A stretch of DNA of 39,498 bases from the IMG/VR virus record IMGVR_UViG_3300049719_000112, positions 1 through 39,498 of that record; one strand, 5' to 3'. The stretch is from a virus. The position numbers and the translations under genes are program-made. Below are positions 30,220-38,785 of the stretch, one piece after another. How positions within the stretch are numbered: the first letter of the stretch is position 1; each line of letters opens with the position of its first letter. A model generated the notes under the pieces. It saw nothing but the letters and a program-made list of their open reading frames with translations, was not told the DNA's origin and did no database searches.

Positions 30220-30810
30220 ATGAGAGGACCGCTGCCACCCAAACCGACCGGATACGATCCCGAGGCGCTGTTCCATCAGCAGACCTGGGAGAAGCTGCAC
30301 GGCGCTCCAATGAAGCCGCGCGATAGCGCTACGGTGAAGTGGAGCCTGACAACCCGAGGGCTGTTCGCCAGGGTGAGGCCACAAAGGCAGAGCCAACAGT
30401 CCGGCATTGGCCTTCTTTGCAAGGTCGTGCAGACCTATAGCCGTGGATACATAAGTGCGCACAGATGGGATGGCACGACTGAGGGCTCTACCATCTACAT
30501 CGCCATGAATCCGGTTAACTGGGGGCCTACCCCTCCGGCGACAACAATCGCCAGAGAGGTTGATGGCGATGTGATCACATATAGCTTGTGGGACGTGTCC
30601 GTTGGAAGACGAACAGCTACCAGTGAACTATTTGGCACCTTCTGGCAGGAAGTGATAAGCCCATCCTATGCAGAGGACGATTATGTATGGGCTATGCCGG
30701 TTGACCATACCGGGCTGATAGTTCCTGTCGGCATAGATGGAGCCAACGTAGAACTCAAATACATCAGCATTGGAGACGTTAGACAGTATGCGGCTGTCTT
30801 GCCGTTATGA
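30220..30810 (+). CDS. Hypothetical baseplate/tail-tip protein
   Basis: 196 aa from ATG 30220. Beta-rich (LLCKVVQTYSRGYISAHRW, VITYSLWDVSVG, VELKYISIGDVRQY). Its stop overlaps the next ATG. Function unknown; likely a tail-tip component by position. Confidence 0.5.
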   Translation: MRGPLPPKPTGYDPEALFHQQTWEKLHGAPMKPRDSATVKWSLTTRGLFARVRPQRQSQQSGIGLLCKVVQTYSRGYISAHRWDGTTEGSTIYIAMNPVNWGPTPPATTIAREVDGDVITYSLWDVSVGRRTATSELFGTFWQEVISPSYAEDDYVWAMPVDHTGLIVPVGIDGANVELKYISIGDVRQYAAVLPL

Positions 30811-31556
30811 AGGTTGGAAGATGCTTCACACACACACCCGGAACAGTTGACGTGCGGGCGGCTGGGCCTTACTCGTTAGATGTTGAGACTCCGGGCATTA
30901 GGAACGTTGGCGAGTTCCCGACTAAGTATATCACGTTTCCGTGCAAGGCATTGTTCTTCGAGGGCAAGAAATCGGACTTGGCTGGCATGGAGGCGGGCGT
31001 TGCGAGTGTGTGGACCGACCCAGACTTCTCAGGATTCCAAAGGTATTGCCCCGTTATCAAAAACGACTATGGCGATTGGATATTCAACCCTGAGGCAGGC
31101 GTTGACCTTGATGGCGGTGATGTTGGCAACAACATTACAATGGGAAGCTCATGGGTCTATAAGAAGCCCGGCGATACAGACGCATGGCCTCCAGACGGTG
31201 ACAGCAAGGTGTATGCCTTCCTAATGATGGTTGCGTTTCCGCAGCCGTTTATGAGGATTGCAGAAACAAGGACAATCCAGCTTGGCGTTGGCGAGATTTC
31301 ACCAACCAGGTCATGGATGGGGTTCTGGCCTCCAAACAATCTAGGCCGAGAGGCTGGAGACTTTGTGTCGGGCAGCCCGGTGCTTGATGCGTCGGGCGCT
31401 GGGCAAATAGCCGCTGAGTGCTACAATCTCCACAACACAACCTACGTTATTCCGTTCGACCTTACGGAGCCGTCTGTTCCGTCGTCTGATTGGCCCGACG
31501 GCAAGGTGTATGGCCGGTTCAGGTTTATCCCCATTCCGCTGGAAGCCCCCCTGTAG
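30807..31556 (+). CDS. Hypothetical tail-tip protein
   Basis: 249 aa. Aromatic- and Gly-rich beta structure with many Trp/Tyr (SSWVYKKPGDTDAWPPDG, TRSWMGFWPPNN), fitting a carbohydrate- or host-binding virion part. Overlaps the upstream gene (ATGA) and precedes the fibre gene. No family recognised. Confidence 0.5.
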   Translation: MKVGRCFTHTPGTVDVRAAGPYSLDVETPGIRNVGEFPTKYITFPCKALFFEGKKSDLAGMEAGVASVWTDPDFSGFQRYCPVIKNDYGDWIFNPEAGVDLDGGDVGNNITMGSSWVYKKPGDTDAWPPDGDSKVYAFLMMVAFPQPFMRIAETRTIQLGVGEISPTRSWMGFWPPNNLGREAGDFVSGSPVLDASGAGQIAAECYNLHNTTYVIPFDLTEPSVPSSDWPDGKVYGRFRFIPIPLEAPL

Positions 31557-31578
31557 AACCATTGACTTTCTCCACACT

Positions 31579-34500
31579 ATGAAAATGAACCGCGCCATCC
31601 TACTCTTGTTTGCCCTGTGCCTGCCCCTTCAGGCCGCCGACGTGGTGTTCCAATACGAGAACATCGTCGGCCAGTCCGGCGTGCATGTCGTCACCCTGAA
31701 GCCAATCGGCGCGCCGTGGATGGTGAATGGAAAACTCATCGTGCGCAATCCGTATTCCTCGGTGACAGACCGGGCCGGAAGTCTCACCGTCAGCAACTTT
31801 GTCGGCGGCAAAATCGAATCGGATTTCGTCGGGGATGGACAGATCGTCACGACGAATTACTTCGACTTCCCGTTCACCAACGGCACGCTCTACGCAACCA
31901 ACTACCTGACCACGACTCTGCCGGGCGGGACCAATGTCCCGTTCTACTCGGCGGCAAACCTGGTGTTCAGAACCAACCTGACCAGCAGCACGAGCAACGG
32001 AGTTGTCTTTGTGGACTCCGTAGGGGGCTCCGTAGGGGGCTCCGGACTGGATACCAATGCGGTGATCGGGATCATGGCCTTATCGCAGGTGGTGACGCAG
32101 GGGCGGGCGGCTACCATCCTGGGCAGCTCGCTGAGTGTGCTGAACTCGAATGGGAACACGGCAACGCTCACGATCGGGGGACTTACCCAAGGCGGGCACA
32201 CGCAAACGATCACGGTCAATCCGTCGGGCATCTCGTTTGGGGCGATGCTGCAGAGCGGCAATGATCTGACGCTGCCTGCCGGCGGGAACTTTTATGGCGG
32301 GCTGCCGGCGGCGAACTTGAGCGGGACTGTGCCGCTGGGGTCGTTGAGCGGGATAACGAGCAACCAGTTCGACATAGGCACGGCGGCACAGCTCGCGCTG
32401 GCGGGGACTGGGAGCGGAGTTAGTCCTATCACCGTGATGCATGGAACCGTCGCCACTTCGTTTGGGGATTTGGAATCAGCGGCGGCGGCAGCAATCACAG
32501 GTGACAGCATCGTGCTCTCGCCCGGCACATTCTATATCAGCCATTCAATTCAGGCTCCGACGAATGGGGCCATTGTGGGGGCTGGACGGAGAGCCAGCAT
32601 AATTGCATCCACCAAGTACGGGACTTCATTGGACATCGCCATTCGGCTTTCCGATAACTGCACGATCCAGCGACTGACAGTGACCAACACCGGAATCATA
32701 TCCTCGGACGGGACGCTCACAGGAACGCCATATTATGGGGGCTGCATTGGGACATTGTATTCGGGCGTGAACTATTCTAACGCCGTGCTGGCAGACTGCG
32801 ATTTTTACGGGCTATCAGATACATGGTATAACCGGAGCGGCAGCGGGAACAATCGAGGTATGGCTATCAACTGCAAATTCGTTGGAGGATGGGACATCGT
32901 GACTGCGTTCGCACAGGAGGCCACACCGGTAACAAATTTCTTTAAGTTTTACGACTGCCAATTTCTCAGGACACACGGAATTGGAGAGCAGCAGTCAGGA
33001 GCCGATTTGACTACCTCCACGGAAACAGGGTCGTTTCTGGATGCCGAGTTATATGATTGCCAGTTTCGGCACGAGGCAAGCGGCATTTACATCCGCCTCG
33101 AAGGGCCACCAGACAATGTGCGGTGCTACAACTGCACCTTCACGAACACCACCGGCGCGGTGGACTACATTAGTTACGAGGGGGGCACACACAACGTACT
33201 GCTGCAAAATTGCTCCATGCCTCCAGGAACGGTTTATTTCAACGGCGGCGACACACCTCCCAAGCCGCCGAGTTTTGGGGGCTTAAGCGCCGACAGGTTT
33301 GACTTCGGCAGCGGGGATTGGGGGGCAAACGCATCGGTGACATCTGGAGCGGACGCTCCTACGGCGGCGGAAGCTGACGGGTCTATTTATCTTCGTGGCA
33401 CAGGCCAGCTTTATCTCATGACCGACGGGACATGGCAGGCGCTTGGCAGCGGGGGCGGAGCCACCCTAAGCCAGCTTCAGGGCTCCACCAATACGGCAAC
33501 ATTGGCGCTACAGGGATTGGCGACGCAGGCTTATGCCGACGCTAAAACCAATGTTAACCTGGCCGGGTGGGCGGGCGTGCCGACCAACAGCCCTGTGCCG
33601 ATCAACATCTGGGGCAAGGCTGCTCTTTCGGATTACCTTGGGACCAATTCTGGCGGGCAGATCGTATTCAGCAACGCCGTGGTCAACACGAACCTTTCGT
33701 CCGGGAGTTGGGCGCTCTACAACGCATCGCAGGAAGTGCGGAGCAACTATTCGACCGGGAGCTATTTCCAAGGAACGAACGGTTCTGCCAAGTGGGTCAA
33801 TGGAGCAAACGCAGCGAGCGTCATAATCACCAATGGCGGCATCACTGCCAGCGGTGGACTGACCGGAGCTACAGTTAGCGCACAGCGCGCGGCCTTTTCG
33901 GCTTCACTTACATTGCCGCAGGGTGATTCCGTTGGAGAGTTCATTTTGGGAAATGCCTCAGGGGGAAGGCTTAGCCTCAGCAACTCGGCGATTGGGACAA
34001 TGCTAACTATTGATGATAGCGGAAACGTTTCGGCTCATGGAATATTCTCTGGTGGAGGATCGGGACTTACTAACTTGACGGCGGCCAACATCGCTGCGGG
34101 CACGGCCCCAATCAGCATCAGCGGCAACTCGGCGACAGCGACGAGCGCGAGCACGATCAATGGGTTTCAGGCGTTGACGAACAAGCACTCGGTTCAGGTG
34201 GAGATTGATGCGGCACAGACGAATCACGGGACGTTTTTGGTAGATGGGGCGGCGGGGTTTGGTTCGGGGTTAACCATCGGAGCAGGTCAAACCATCAATC
34301 CATCTTCGGATAATAACGGTTATGTTGGAGGAGGTGGAAGACGGTTTGCAGGGGGATATTTTGTAGAGACACAATCAACAGACTTTGCTGCACCCGGCTT
34401 CTTTGCGATGGCTGCCGGGTCTCCAGAAGGGCAGATTAACTTTTTCGGTTGGGCGTCGGGGCTGAAAAACAACCCTATTGTCACGCTGAATGTGAGTAAT

Positions 34501-34773
34501 ATTGTGGCTAGGGGAACCATCACCGCCACGAACGGCTACATTCTTCCCCAACTTCCGTGGATACCCACCAACTCAATCCCTGGAACCAACGGCAGCGCAA
34601 ATAACACCGTGACTAACTGGATACTGGTCAATCTGAGCAACAACTTCTTCATCGGCGGCACAACGTATGCCACTTACCCAGGTGGGCCGACATGGATTTG
34701 CACCAACAGCGCGGTGTCGGGCGGGTTCATCCTGAAGCAGCCATCATCATGGACCACGACTACTGTCCCATGA
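31579..34773 (+). CDS. Large tail fibre with beta-helix domain and signal peptide
   Basis: 1064 aa, the largest product. Starts with a signal-like MKMNRAILLLFALCLPLQA. About 20-310 is Gly/Ser/Thr-rich fibre with NLSGTVPLGSLSGITSNQF. About 320-555 is a right-handed beta-helix, pectin-lyase-like (NCTIQRLTV, VLADCDFYG, FYDCQFLRT, LYDCQFRHEASGIYI, CYNCTFTNT), with the repeated NCxF/DCxF turns of depolymerase or receptor-binding spikes. The remainder is fibre repeat (GGGSGLTNLTAANIAAGT, GNSATATSAST). Probably binds, and perhaps cleaves, host surface glycan. A 12-bp duplication (32014-32041) adds GGSV. Confidence 0.8.
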   Translation: MKMNRAILLLFALCLPLQAADVVFQYENIVGQSGVHVVTLKPIGAPWMVNGKLIVRNPYSSVTDRAGSLTVSNFVGGKIESDFVGDGQIVTTNYFDFPFTNGTLYATNYLTTTLPGGTNVPFYSAANLVFRTNLTSSTSNGVVFVDSVGGSVGGSGLDTNAVIGIMALSQVVTQGRAATILGSSLSVLNSNGNTATLTIGGLTQGGHTQTITVNPSGISFGAMLQSGNDLTLPAGGNFYGGLPAANLSGTVPLGSLSGITSNQFDIGTAAQLALAGTGSGVSPITVMHGTVATSFGDLESAAAAAITGDSIVLSPGTFYISHSIQAPTNGAIVGAGRRASIIASTKYGTSLDIAIRLSDNCTIQRLTVTNTGIISSDGTLTGTPYYGGCIGTLYSGVNYSNAVLADCDFYGLSDTWYNRSGSGNNRGMAINCKFVGGWDIVTAFAQEATPVTNFFKFYDCQFLRTHGIGEQQSGADLTTSTETGSFLDAELYDCQFRHEASGIYIRLEGPPDNVRCYNCTFTNTTGAVDYISYEGGTHNVLLQNCSMPPGTVYFNGGDTPPKPPSFGGLSADRFDFGSGDWGANASVTSGADAPTAAEADGSIYLRGTGQLYLMTDGTWQALGSGGGATLSQLQGSTNTATLALQGLATQAYADAKTNVNLAGWAGVPTNSPVPINIWGKAALSDYLGTNSGGQIVFSNAVVNTNLSSGSWALYNASQEVRSNYSTGSYFQGTNGSAKWVNGANAASVIITNGGITASGGLTGATVSAQRAAFSASLTLPQGDSVGEFILGNASGGRLSLSNSAIGTMLTIDDSGNVSAHGIFSGGGSGLTNLTAANIAAGTAPISISGNSATATSASTINGFQALTNKHSVQVEIDAAQTNHGTFLVDGAAGFGSGLTIGAGQTINPSSDNNGYVGGGGRRFAGGYFVETQSTDFAAPGFFAMAAGSPEGQINFFGWASGLKNNPIVTLNVSNIVARGTITATNGYILPQLPWIPTNSIPGTNGSANNTVTNWILVNLSNNFFIGGTTYATYPGGPTWICTNSAVSGGFILKQPSSWTTTTVP

Positions 34774-35267
34774 CGCCGCGCCTTATGACTCCCCTCCTCC
34801 TTGCGCTTTACCTCCTGACGAGGACCAACGATCTGCCGTTGAGCGTCCCCACCAACTCAGCGGCTTCCCCTAAGGTCTGGCACTTCGCGGCGGAAGCCAT
34901 GAACAATCAGGGAGCGTTTTCCGACCCCTCTACTGAATTGGTATGGACTAACTACAGCCACGCGGCGATGGTAACTTTAGCGTGCGACCCGAACTCCATA
35001 ACGGACAATGTAATTGGATACACCTTCCTTGGAGGGCGCACCCAATCGGTCTATACGGTTTCTAACCTCGTGATGGGCGGGCCGACCGGCACGCTCCAGA
35101 TCATCCCCATTCAGCCAACCAACCGGGTTGTAACGGTGAGCGTGCTAAGCTCAACCGGGCTGGCCGGGCCTTGGCTGCCGGATACGAATTTCCCGGCGTT
35201 GACCGTGACCAACCCAACTGGCCCGAATTCCTTCTATCGGTTCAACATTTCACAGCGAACCCAATGA
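34770..35267 (+). CDS. Exported-looking beta protein after the fibre
   Basis: 165 aa from ATG 34770 (ATG 34785 also possible). The N-terminus (LMTPLLLALYLLTRT) may be a signal or anchor. The C-terminal half is Ig-like beta (TVSVLSSTGLAGPWLPD … VTNPTGPNSFYRF), a pattern I associate with verrucomicrobial secreted proteins. Overlaps the fibre stop. Possibly a fibre cap or chaperone. Confidence 0.55.
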   Translation: MTPRLMTPLLLALYLLTRTNDLPLSVPTNSAASPKVWHFAAEAMNNQGAFSDPSTELVWTNYSHAAMVTLACDPNSITDNVIGYTFLGGRTQSVYTVSNLVMGGPTGTLQIIPIQPTNRVVTVSVLSSTGLAGPWLPDTNFPALTVTNPTGPNSFYRFNISQRTQ

Positions 35268-35440
35268 GAGCCAAGCCCCGAGCATTTTACGCCCGGCTGG
35301 CCGAGTTGGTTTTAATCCGAGGCCAGACCCAAAAGCAGGCGGCGGATGTGTTCCACGTGAGTGAGAGCAACCTCGAGTACCACCTGATTAAGGTGCGAAG
35401 ATGGATCACCCGAGGAACCAAGTGGCTGCTGGAAAAATGA
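35264..35440 (+). CDS. Small HTH (LuxR/sigma region 4-like) protein
   Basis: 58 aa: LAELVLIRGQTQKQAADVFHVSESNLEYHLIKVRRWI is a plain sigma-region-4/LuxR-type HTH. Start overlaps the upstream stop (ATGA). A regulator sitting between tail and lysis genes could time late or lysis expression. Confidence 0.65.
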   Translation: MRAKPRAFYARLAELVLIRGQTQKQAADVFHVSESNLEYHLIKVRRWITRGTKWLLEK

Positions 35441-35452
35441 AAGGATGACATT

Positions 35453-35767
35453 ATGACGAGAATCATTTCACCACTACTTATCGGAGCATCGACGGGAGCG
35501 GTGGCGGATGCAGGAGCAACGCTTCTGGAGCATCAGTCGGTAGGTGTTGTGACGGCTGTCTCCATCGCTTGCTTTGTCGGAACGTTCTGCATGTGGATTG
35601 CGCACAAGTTTGAAAAACAGGATCGGGACTTGAAAATCCACAACCTGCAACTCGCGTCAGAACTGAGCACTTATCACGTTCAAGTCGCTGAACGGCTCGC
35701 CCGCATTGAACAGAGCATCGAAGACCTTCCGTGCTCTAACTGTACTCCAAAGAAAACACACGTATGA
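35453..35767 (+). CDS. Membrane protein with coiled-coil tail, holin-like
   Basis: 104 aa. Hydrophobic helices at about 5-22 and 30-50, then a charged coil (KFEKQDRDLKIHNLQLASEL … ERLARIEQSIEDL) and a CxxC. AAGGATG lies upstream of ATG 35453, a good ribosome-binding site. Next to another membrane gene, a lipoprotein and papain-like hydrolases, so a holin or spanin-type part is likely but not proven. Confidence 0.5.
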   Translation: MTRIISPLLIGASTGAVADAGATLLEHQSVGVVTAVSIACFVGTFCMWIAHKFEKQDRDLKIHNLQLASELSTYHVQVAERLARIEQSIEDLPCSNCTPKKTHV

Positions 35768-35982
35768 TAGCTCAAATCGACGTTATCTCACTCGGCACAA
35801 ACCCCAAGGCATGGCTCGTAATCATCGGCGGCACTCTGCTCTCGCTGATTGTCGGGCGATTCGTCCAGGCCTTTCGCGCAGGCGGCGGGCTCAAAGACGC
35901 GGCATTGGCCGTCTGGTGTGGGACCAACGCGCCGAAACAGACGTCCCCGCCGCCTTTGACTCGCCCGCCGGGTCAGATATGA
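35764..35982 (+). CDS. Single-pass membrane protein, holin-like
   Basis: 72 aa with one membrane helix (AWLVIIGGTLLSLIVGRFV) followed by a basic/Gly turn and a Pro-rich tail (PPPLTRPPG). ATGA overlaps at both ends tie it to the membrane gene before and the lipoprotein after. Confidence 0.55.
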   Translation: MIAQIDVISLGTNPKAWLVIIGGTLLSLIVGRFVQAFRAGGGLKDAALAVWCGTNAPKQTSPPPLTRPPGQI

Positions 35983-36278
35983 GACTCTTACTCGCAATAG
36001 CAATTCCCGCACTACTGACCTTGACCGGGTGCAACACCACTCACTACCATAGTGTTCGGACCTATCAGGAACCGGGAACGAATGGGGTGGTCGTAACCGT
36101 TACCAACGTCGTGGACATTTCCAACAGTCGGCTCATTTGGTCCTCTGAGGGGATCGCCGCCAAGTTGGACAAGAGCGGCGGCACTCTCAGCGTCATAAAG
36201 AGCAACCCGGATGCGGATTTCGTTAAGTCGCTCACCGAGCTGCTTACCACGCTGGGAATTAGCGCGGCCCCGAAGTAG
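35979..36278 (+). CDS. Lipoprotein (possible outer spanin-like)
   Basis: 99 aa. Signal MRLLLAIAIPALLTLTGC with lipobox LTGC (Cys18). The mature part is short and helical/beta (VVVTVTNVVDISNSRLIW … KSLTELLTTLG). Overlaps the holin-like gene. Lysis context makes an outer-membrane spanin attractive; other surface roles are possible. Confidence 0.6.
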   Translation: MRLLLAIAIPALLTLTGCNTTHYHSVRTYQEPGTNGVVVTVTNVVDISNSRLIWSSEGIAAKLDKSGGTLSVIKSNPDADFVKSLTELLTTLGISAAPK

Positions 36279-36283
36279 GTGCC

Positions 36284-37075
36284 GTGAGCGACACCGTTGG
36301 CAAACTTGGCCGGCTGAAGTCACGGCCCGACCGCAGGACGCTGCGGATGGCCCGATACCTGACGGCAGAACTCCCGCCTCCCCCGCCCCGAACCGAATGG
36401 CGCACTCGGGTCAATCCGTCGCCGGGTTTCCTGCGCAGCAAATGGAAGATGCTGCTCAACGACGAGATTGGAGATTGCGTCATCGCCGCGGCAGATCATC
36501 TAGAGATGTCGTGGAGTTGGAATTCCGGCATACCGTTCGTCCCCACAGACGAGCAGGCACAGGCCGACTATTCGGCGGTGACCGGTTACGATCCGGCTCA
36601 CCCCGAGACTGACCAGGGCGCGGACCCCCTGACCGTCCTGAAATATTGGCGCAACACTGGGCTGGCCGGCATCAAGATCGAGGCTTTCGTTTCCACCAAC
36701 GCGCAGCGGTATGCGGAAGTGCAGCAGTCCATCAATCTCTTCGAGGGCTCATTCATCTCGCTAGGATTGCCGCTGGCGGCTCAGGAGCTATCGACCTGGG
36801 ACATACCCAAGGGGCAGCCGCTCACCGGGATCTGGGAGCCTGAATCGTGGGGCGGTCACATGGTGGCCGGCGTGGACTATGATGGGGACTGGATGACGAT
36901 CATCACCTGGGGCGAGGAAAAGCAGATGAGTCGGGCCTTCCTCGATGCTTACTGCGACGAGTCCTACTGCGTCCTGTGCTCCAGGATGCTCGGCTCGGAT
37001 GGCACAAGTCCGCTGGGATTTGATATGGCTACGCTGGATAGTGACCTGCAACTCGTATCGTCGCTGGCGCCGTGA
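36284..37075 (+). CDS. Papain-like (C39-type) cysteine peptidase, endolysin candidate
   Basis: 263 aa from GTG 36284. NDEIGDCVIAAADHLEM places the nucleophile Cys65. WGGHMVAGVDYDGDWMTIITWG supplies His192 and the Asp/Asn-type partner, the papain/C39 order. An N-terminal Pro run (PPPPP) precedes the domain. Position after the membrane and lipoprotein genes suggests a wall-degrading role, but the substrate is unknown. Its stop overlaps the next GTG. Confidence 0.6.
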   Translation: MSDTVGKLGRLKSRPDRRTLRMARYLTAELPPPPPRTEWRTRVNPSPGFLRSKWKMLLNDEIGDCVIAAADHLEMSWSWNSGIPFVPTDEQAQADYSAVTGYDPAHPETDQGADPLTVLKYWRNTGLAGIKIEAFVSTNAQRYAEVQQSINLFEGSFISLGLPLAAQELSTWDIPKGQPLTGIWEPESWGGHMVAGVDYDGDWMTIITWGEEKQMSRAFLDAYCDESYCVLCSRMLGSDGTSPLGFDMATLDSDLQLVSSLAP

Positions 37076-37533
37076 AGCTGTTGGCCGCCATGCTCGCGCT
37101 CTCGCTGGTCGGCTGCGCTTCACAACATGGCATCCCGAACTTTCAGGAGGTAGCGCCCGGCTTCGCCTGCGGCGGACAGCCGACGGCGGCCGGGTGGACC
37201 TGGCTCACCTCGCATGGCTACTACACCCGGGACATCAAGTTGAATCCCGAGACGCCTGAGCTGGGCGACGGGATGGAAGTCATCGACTGCCCGATTACAA
37301 CGCAGCAACAGATATGGGGCCCGGTCGGGCCGCAACTGGAAAAGGCCGTCGCCGCGATTCGACCCGGGACATTCCTGCATTGCGAAATGGGAATGAACCG
37401 AACGCGCACAGTGGTCATTCTCTACCGCATGAGGGTCTGCCATTGGAACAAAGAGCGGGCCGTCGCTGAGGCGGTGCGCTACGGATGGGAGACGAGCTTC
37501 CCGGCGCTCCTGAAATACGTGGGGGACGAATGA
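37072..37533 (+). CDS. Lipoprotein tyrosine/dual-specificity phosphatase
   Basis: 153 aa. Starts at GTG 37072 overlapping the upstream stop. Signal peptide with lipobox LVGC (Cys15). Then NFQEVAPGFACGGQPTAAGW, the GGQP turn of DSP-like phosphatases, Asp72 and the active-site loop HCEMGMNRTR with the Cys104-x5-Arg110 signature. It should dephosphorylate Tyr or Ser/Thr, or a phospho-ligand, outside the cytoplasm. A secreted phosphatase in a phage late operon is unusual; it might alter the host surface. Confidence 0.75.
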   Translation: MKLLAAMLALSLVGCASQHGIPNFQEVAPGFACGGQPTAAGWTWLTSHGYYTRDIKLNPETPELGDGMEVIDCPITTQQQIWGPVGPQLEKAVAAIRPGTFLHCEMGMNRTRTVVILYRMRVCHWNKERAVAEAVRYGWETSFPALLKYVGDE

Positions 37534-37628
37534 TCTTCATCGCTTTCCTCTGCGGCGGCGCCCTCGGTGCGGCTGCGGTGTTCCGATTCTTCCTCTGGAT
37601 CATAATCGACAGCCCGCCCAAACGATGA
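37530..37628 (+). CDS. Mini membrane protein (32 aa)
   Basis: MIFIAFLCGGALGAAAVFRF, then FLWIIIDSPPKR: one hydrophobic segment with a basic end. Fits exactly between two overlapping neighbours (ATGA at both ends). Function unknown. Confidence 0.5.
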   Translation: MIFIAFLCGGALGAAAVFRFFLWIIIDSPPKR

Positions 37629-38236
37629 CTCAGCAAACGACCAGCGCAGTCCCGGTCTTCGGGGTGAACTATGAGGCCGGCTACATCGGCTTCGTGTTCG
37701 AGGACGATTCATTTATCAGCGCGGGCATCGCCTGGTTCACGCGCTGGGACCGCGGAAACCTTCCGCCTGTCTCGCACACGCTAATCGTCACCGGAAAAAA
37801 CGCCTGCGTGGAGGCCGATGCGCCGGGCGTCCTGCGGGCCAACCTCACCCAGTATTTCGCCGCGCCGCACGCGCACATCTTCTTTCGCAAACCGCGCGAC
37901 TTCAGCGCCGCGATGGCTGGCATCATTTGCCAGGAGGCATTCTCGCACGTCGGGGACAAATACGACTTCGCGCTGATTGCCTCGGATGCGGTTGCGGCTT
38001 CGTTCCTCGGTCATTGGCTGAACCGATGGACAAACAACTGGCCGAATCGGTCCCTGTCCTGGCTGCTCGACAGCCGCGGCGCCGAGGTCTGTTCCGAGCT
38101 GGCGGCGATGTGTTTACAAAAGGTGCCCGGGCTCGCGCGCCGTGGCTGCCTTCCCTGGCCCGCTCGGATGATTACCCCGCAGCAGTTGGCCGGGGACGAT
38201 GAGGTGTTTGTGGAGATGGCGAACTCGGTTTCCTAG
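37625..38236 (+). CDS. YiiX/NlpC-P60-like permuted papain-fold hydrolase
   Basis: 203 aa. Order of residues is that of the circularly permuted YiiX type: VSHTLIV with His51, ACVEADAPGV with Glu63, and EVCSELAA with Cys156. VGDKYDFALIASDAV is also typical. Such enzymes cleave peptide or amide bonds in cell wall or lipids. Starts by overlapping the mini-gene stop; its 3' end overlaps the minus-strand gene antiparallel by 65 nt. Alternative endolysin or wall-modifying enzyme. Confidence 0.7.
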   Translation: MTQQTTSAVPVFGVNYEAGYIGFVFEDDSFISAGIAWFTRWDRGNLPPVSHTLIVTGKNACVEADAPGVLRANLTQYFAAPHAHIFFRKPRDFSAAMAGIICQEAFSHVGDKYDFALIASDAVAASFLGHWLNRWTNNWPNRSLSWLLDSRGAEVCSELAAMCLQKVPGLARRGCLPWPARMITPQQLAGDDEVFVEMANSVS

Positions 38237-38354
38237 GCCAGCGTTTTAATCGAGCGGCAGCAAGTCGCTTGCTGCGCCGCTCGATTTCGGCTGGACTATA
38301 GGACTTGGGGACGCCTCGCGCGAGGCGTCCCAGGGCTTGTGCTGCGCGATTCAT
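38172..38354 (-). CDS. Tiny basic LGRL-type protein, copy 2
   Basis: 60 aa: MNRAAQALGRLARGVPKSYS, then PAEIERRSKRLAAARLKRW and a Pro/Ser-rich tail. Paralogue of the gene at 23737. Start at 38354 has a GGGGG run just upstream. In-frame upstream ATG 38474 would add 40 residues with no counterpart in copy 1, so it is not used. As with copy 1, it lies beside a repressor-type promoter region. Confidence 0.65.
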   Translation of the reverse strand: MNRAAQALGRLARGVPKSYSPAEIERRSKRLAAARLKRWPRKPSSPSPQTPHRPRPTAAG

Positions 38355-38476
38355 ATTTTCCCCCAGCAGGATGCAACGAAAGTGTCTGGATTTTGAATTG
38401 CGAACAATCCCCCACCTCCCGCAAACCGCAACCTCGCCCTGCCTCATAATTTCGACATTCGATTTCATAAGCATTC

Positions 38477-38567
38477 ACTAGCCAATTACAGCAGGTTGCT
38501 AGCAAGTCTGGATTTATTTTTAGAAAACGGTTGACGGCATTCCGCTAGCCTGCTATCTTGCTAGCAC
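38477..38567. promoter_or_regulatory. GCTAGC operator cluster
   Basis: GCTAGC occurs at 38498, 38544 and 38560, with a near copy (ACTAGC) at 38477. The copy at 38496-38505 is a perfect 10-bp palindrome TTGCTAGCAA. Two copies lie inside or at the edge of the promoter below, 16 bp apart, about 1.5 helical turns. Confidence 0.7.
38531..38559 (+). promoter_or_regulatory. Sigma70-like promoter for the RHH gene
   Basis: TTGACG (38531-38536), 17-bp spacer, TATCTT (38554-38559). GCTAGC copies overlap the spacer and the +1 side, so the encoded repressor-like protein may control itself. Confidence 0.75.
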
Positions 38568-38584
38568 ATTAAACGAAGTGCCGT

Positions 38585-38785
38585 ATGAAAATAAGAAAGC
38601 AATTCAACGTCCGCATTTGCGGAAATCTCAAAAGGCGGGTTGCGCTCGACCGCGCGAACACCGGGGCGAGCAACGACATCGTGGTGGAGGTTGCGCTGGA
38701 AAACTGGTTCAGCAAATTCAACCAGGACCAGCGCACCAAGTTCTACCGGACCCATGGCCGCAAGGCTTACGAAAGGGCGGCATGA
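38585..38785 (+). CDS. Ribbon-helix-helix repressor-like protein
   Basis: 66 aa: KQFNVRICGNLKRRVALDRANTGASNDIVVEVALENWF is a beta strand plus two helices with the ASN(D)xIVVEVAL pattern of Arc/CopG repressors. The C-terminus (RTKFYRTHGRKAYERAA) is basic. Own promoter and operator cluster upstream. Candidate binding partner of GCTAGC. The frame stays open beyond the stop for about 40 residues (see findings). Confidence 0.7.
   Translation: MKIRKQFNVRICGNLKRRVALDRANTGASNDIVVEVALENWFSKFNQDQRTKFYRTHGRKAYERAA

Noticed and set aside
31579-34773. Reading the repeats in the fibre as a mobile element
   Set aside because: They stay in frame and match ordinary fibre shaft repeats; the 12-bp duplication is a small slippage event.
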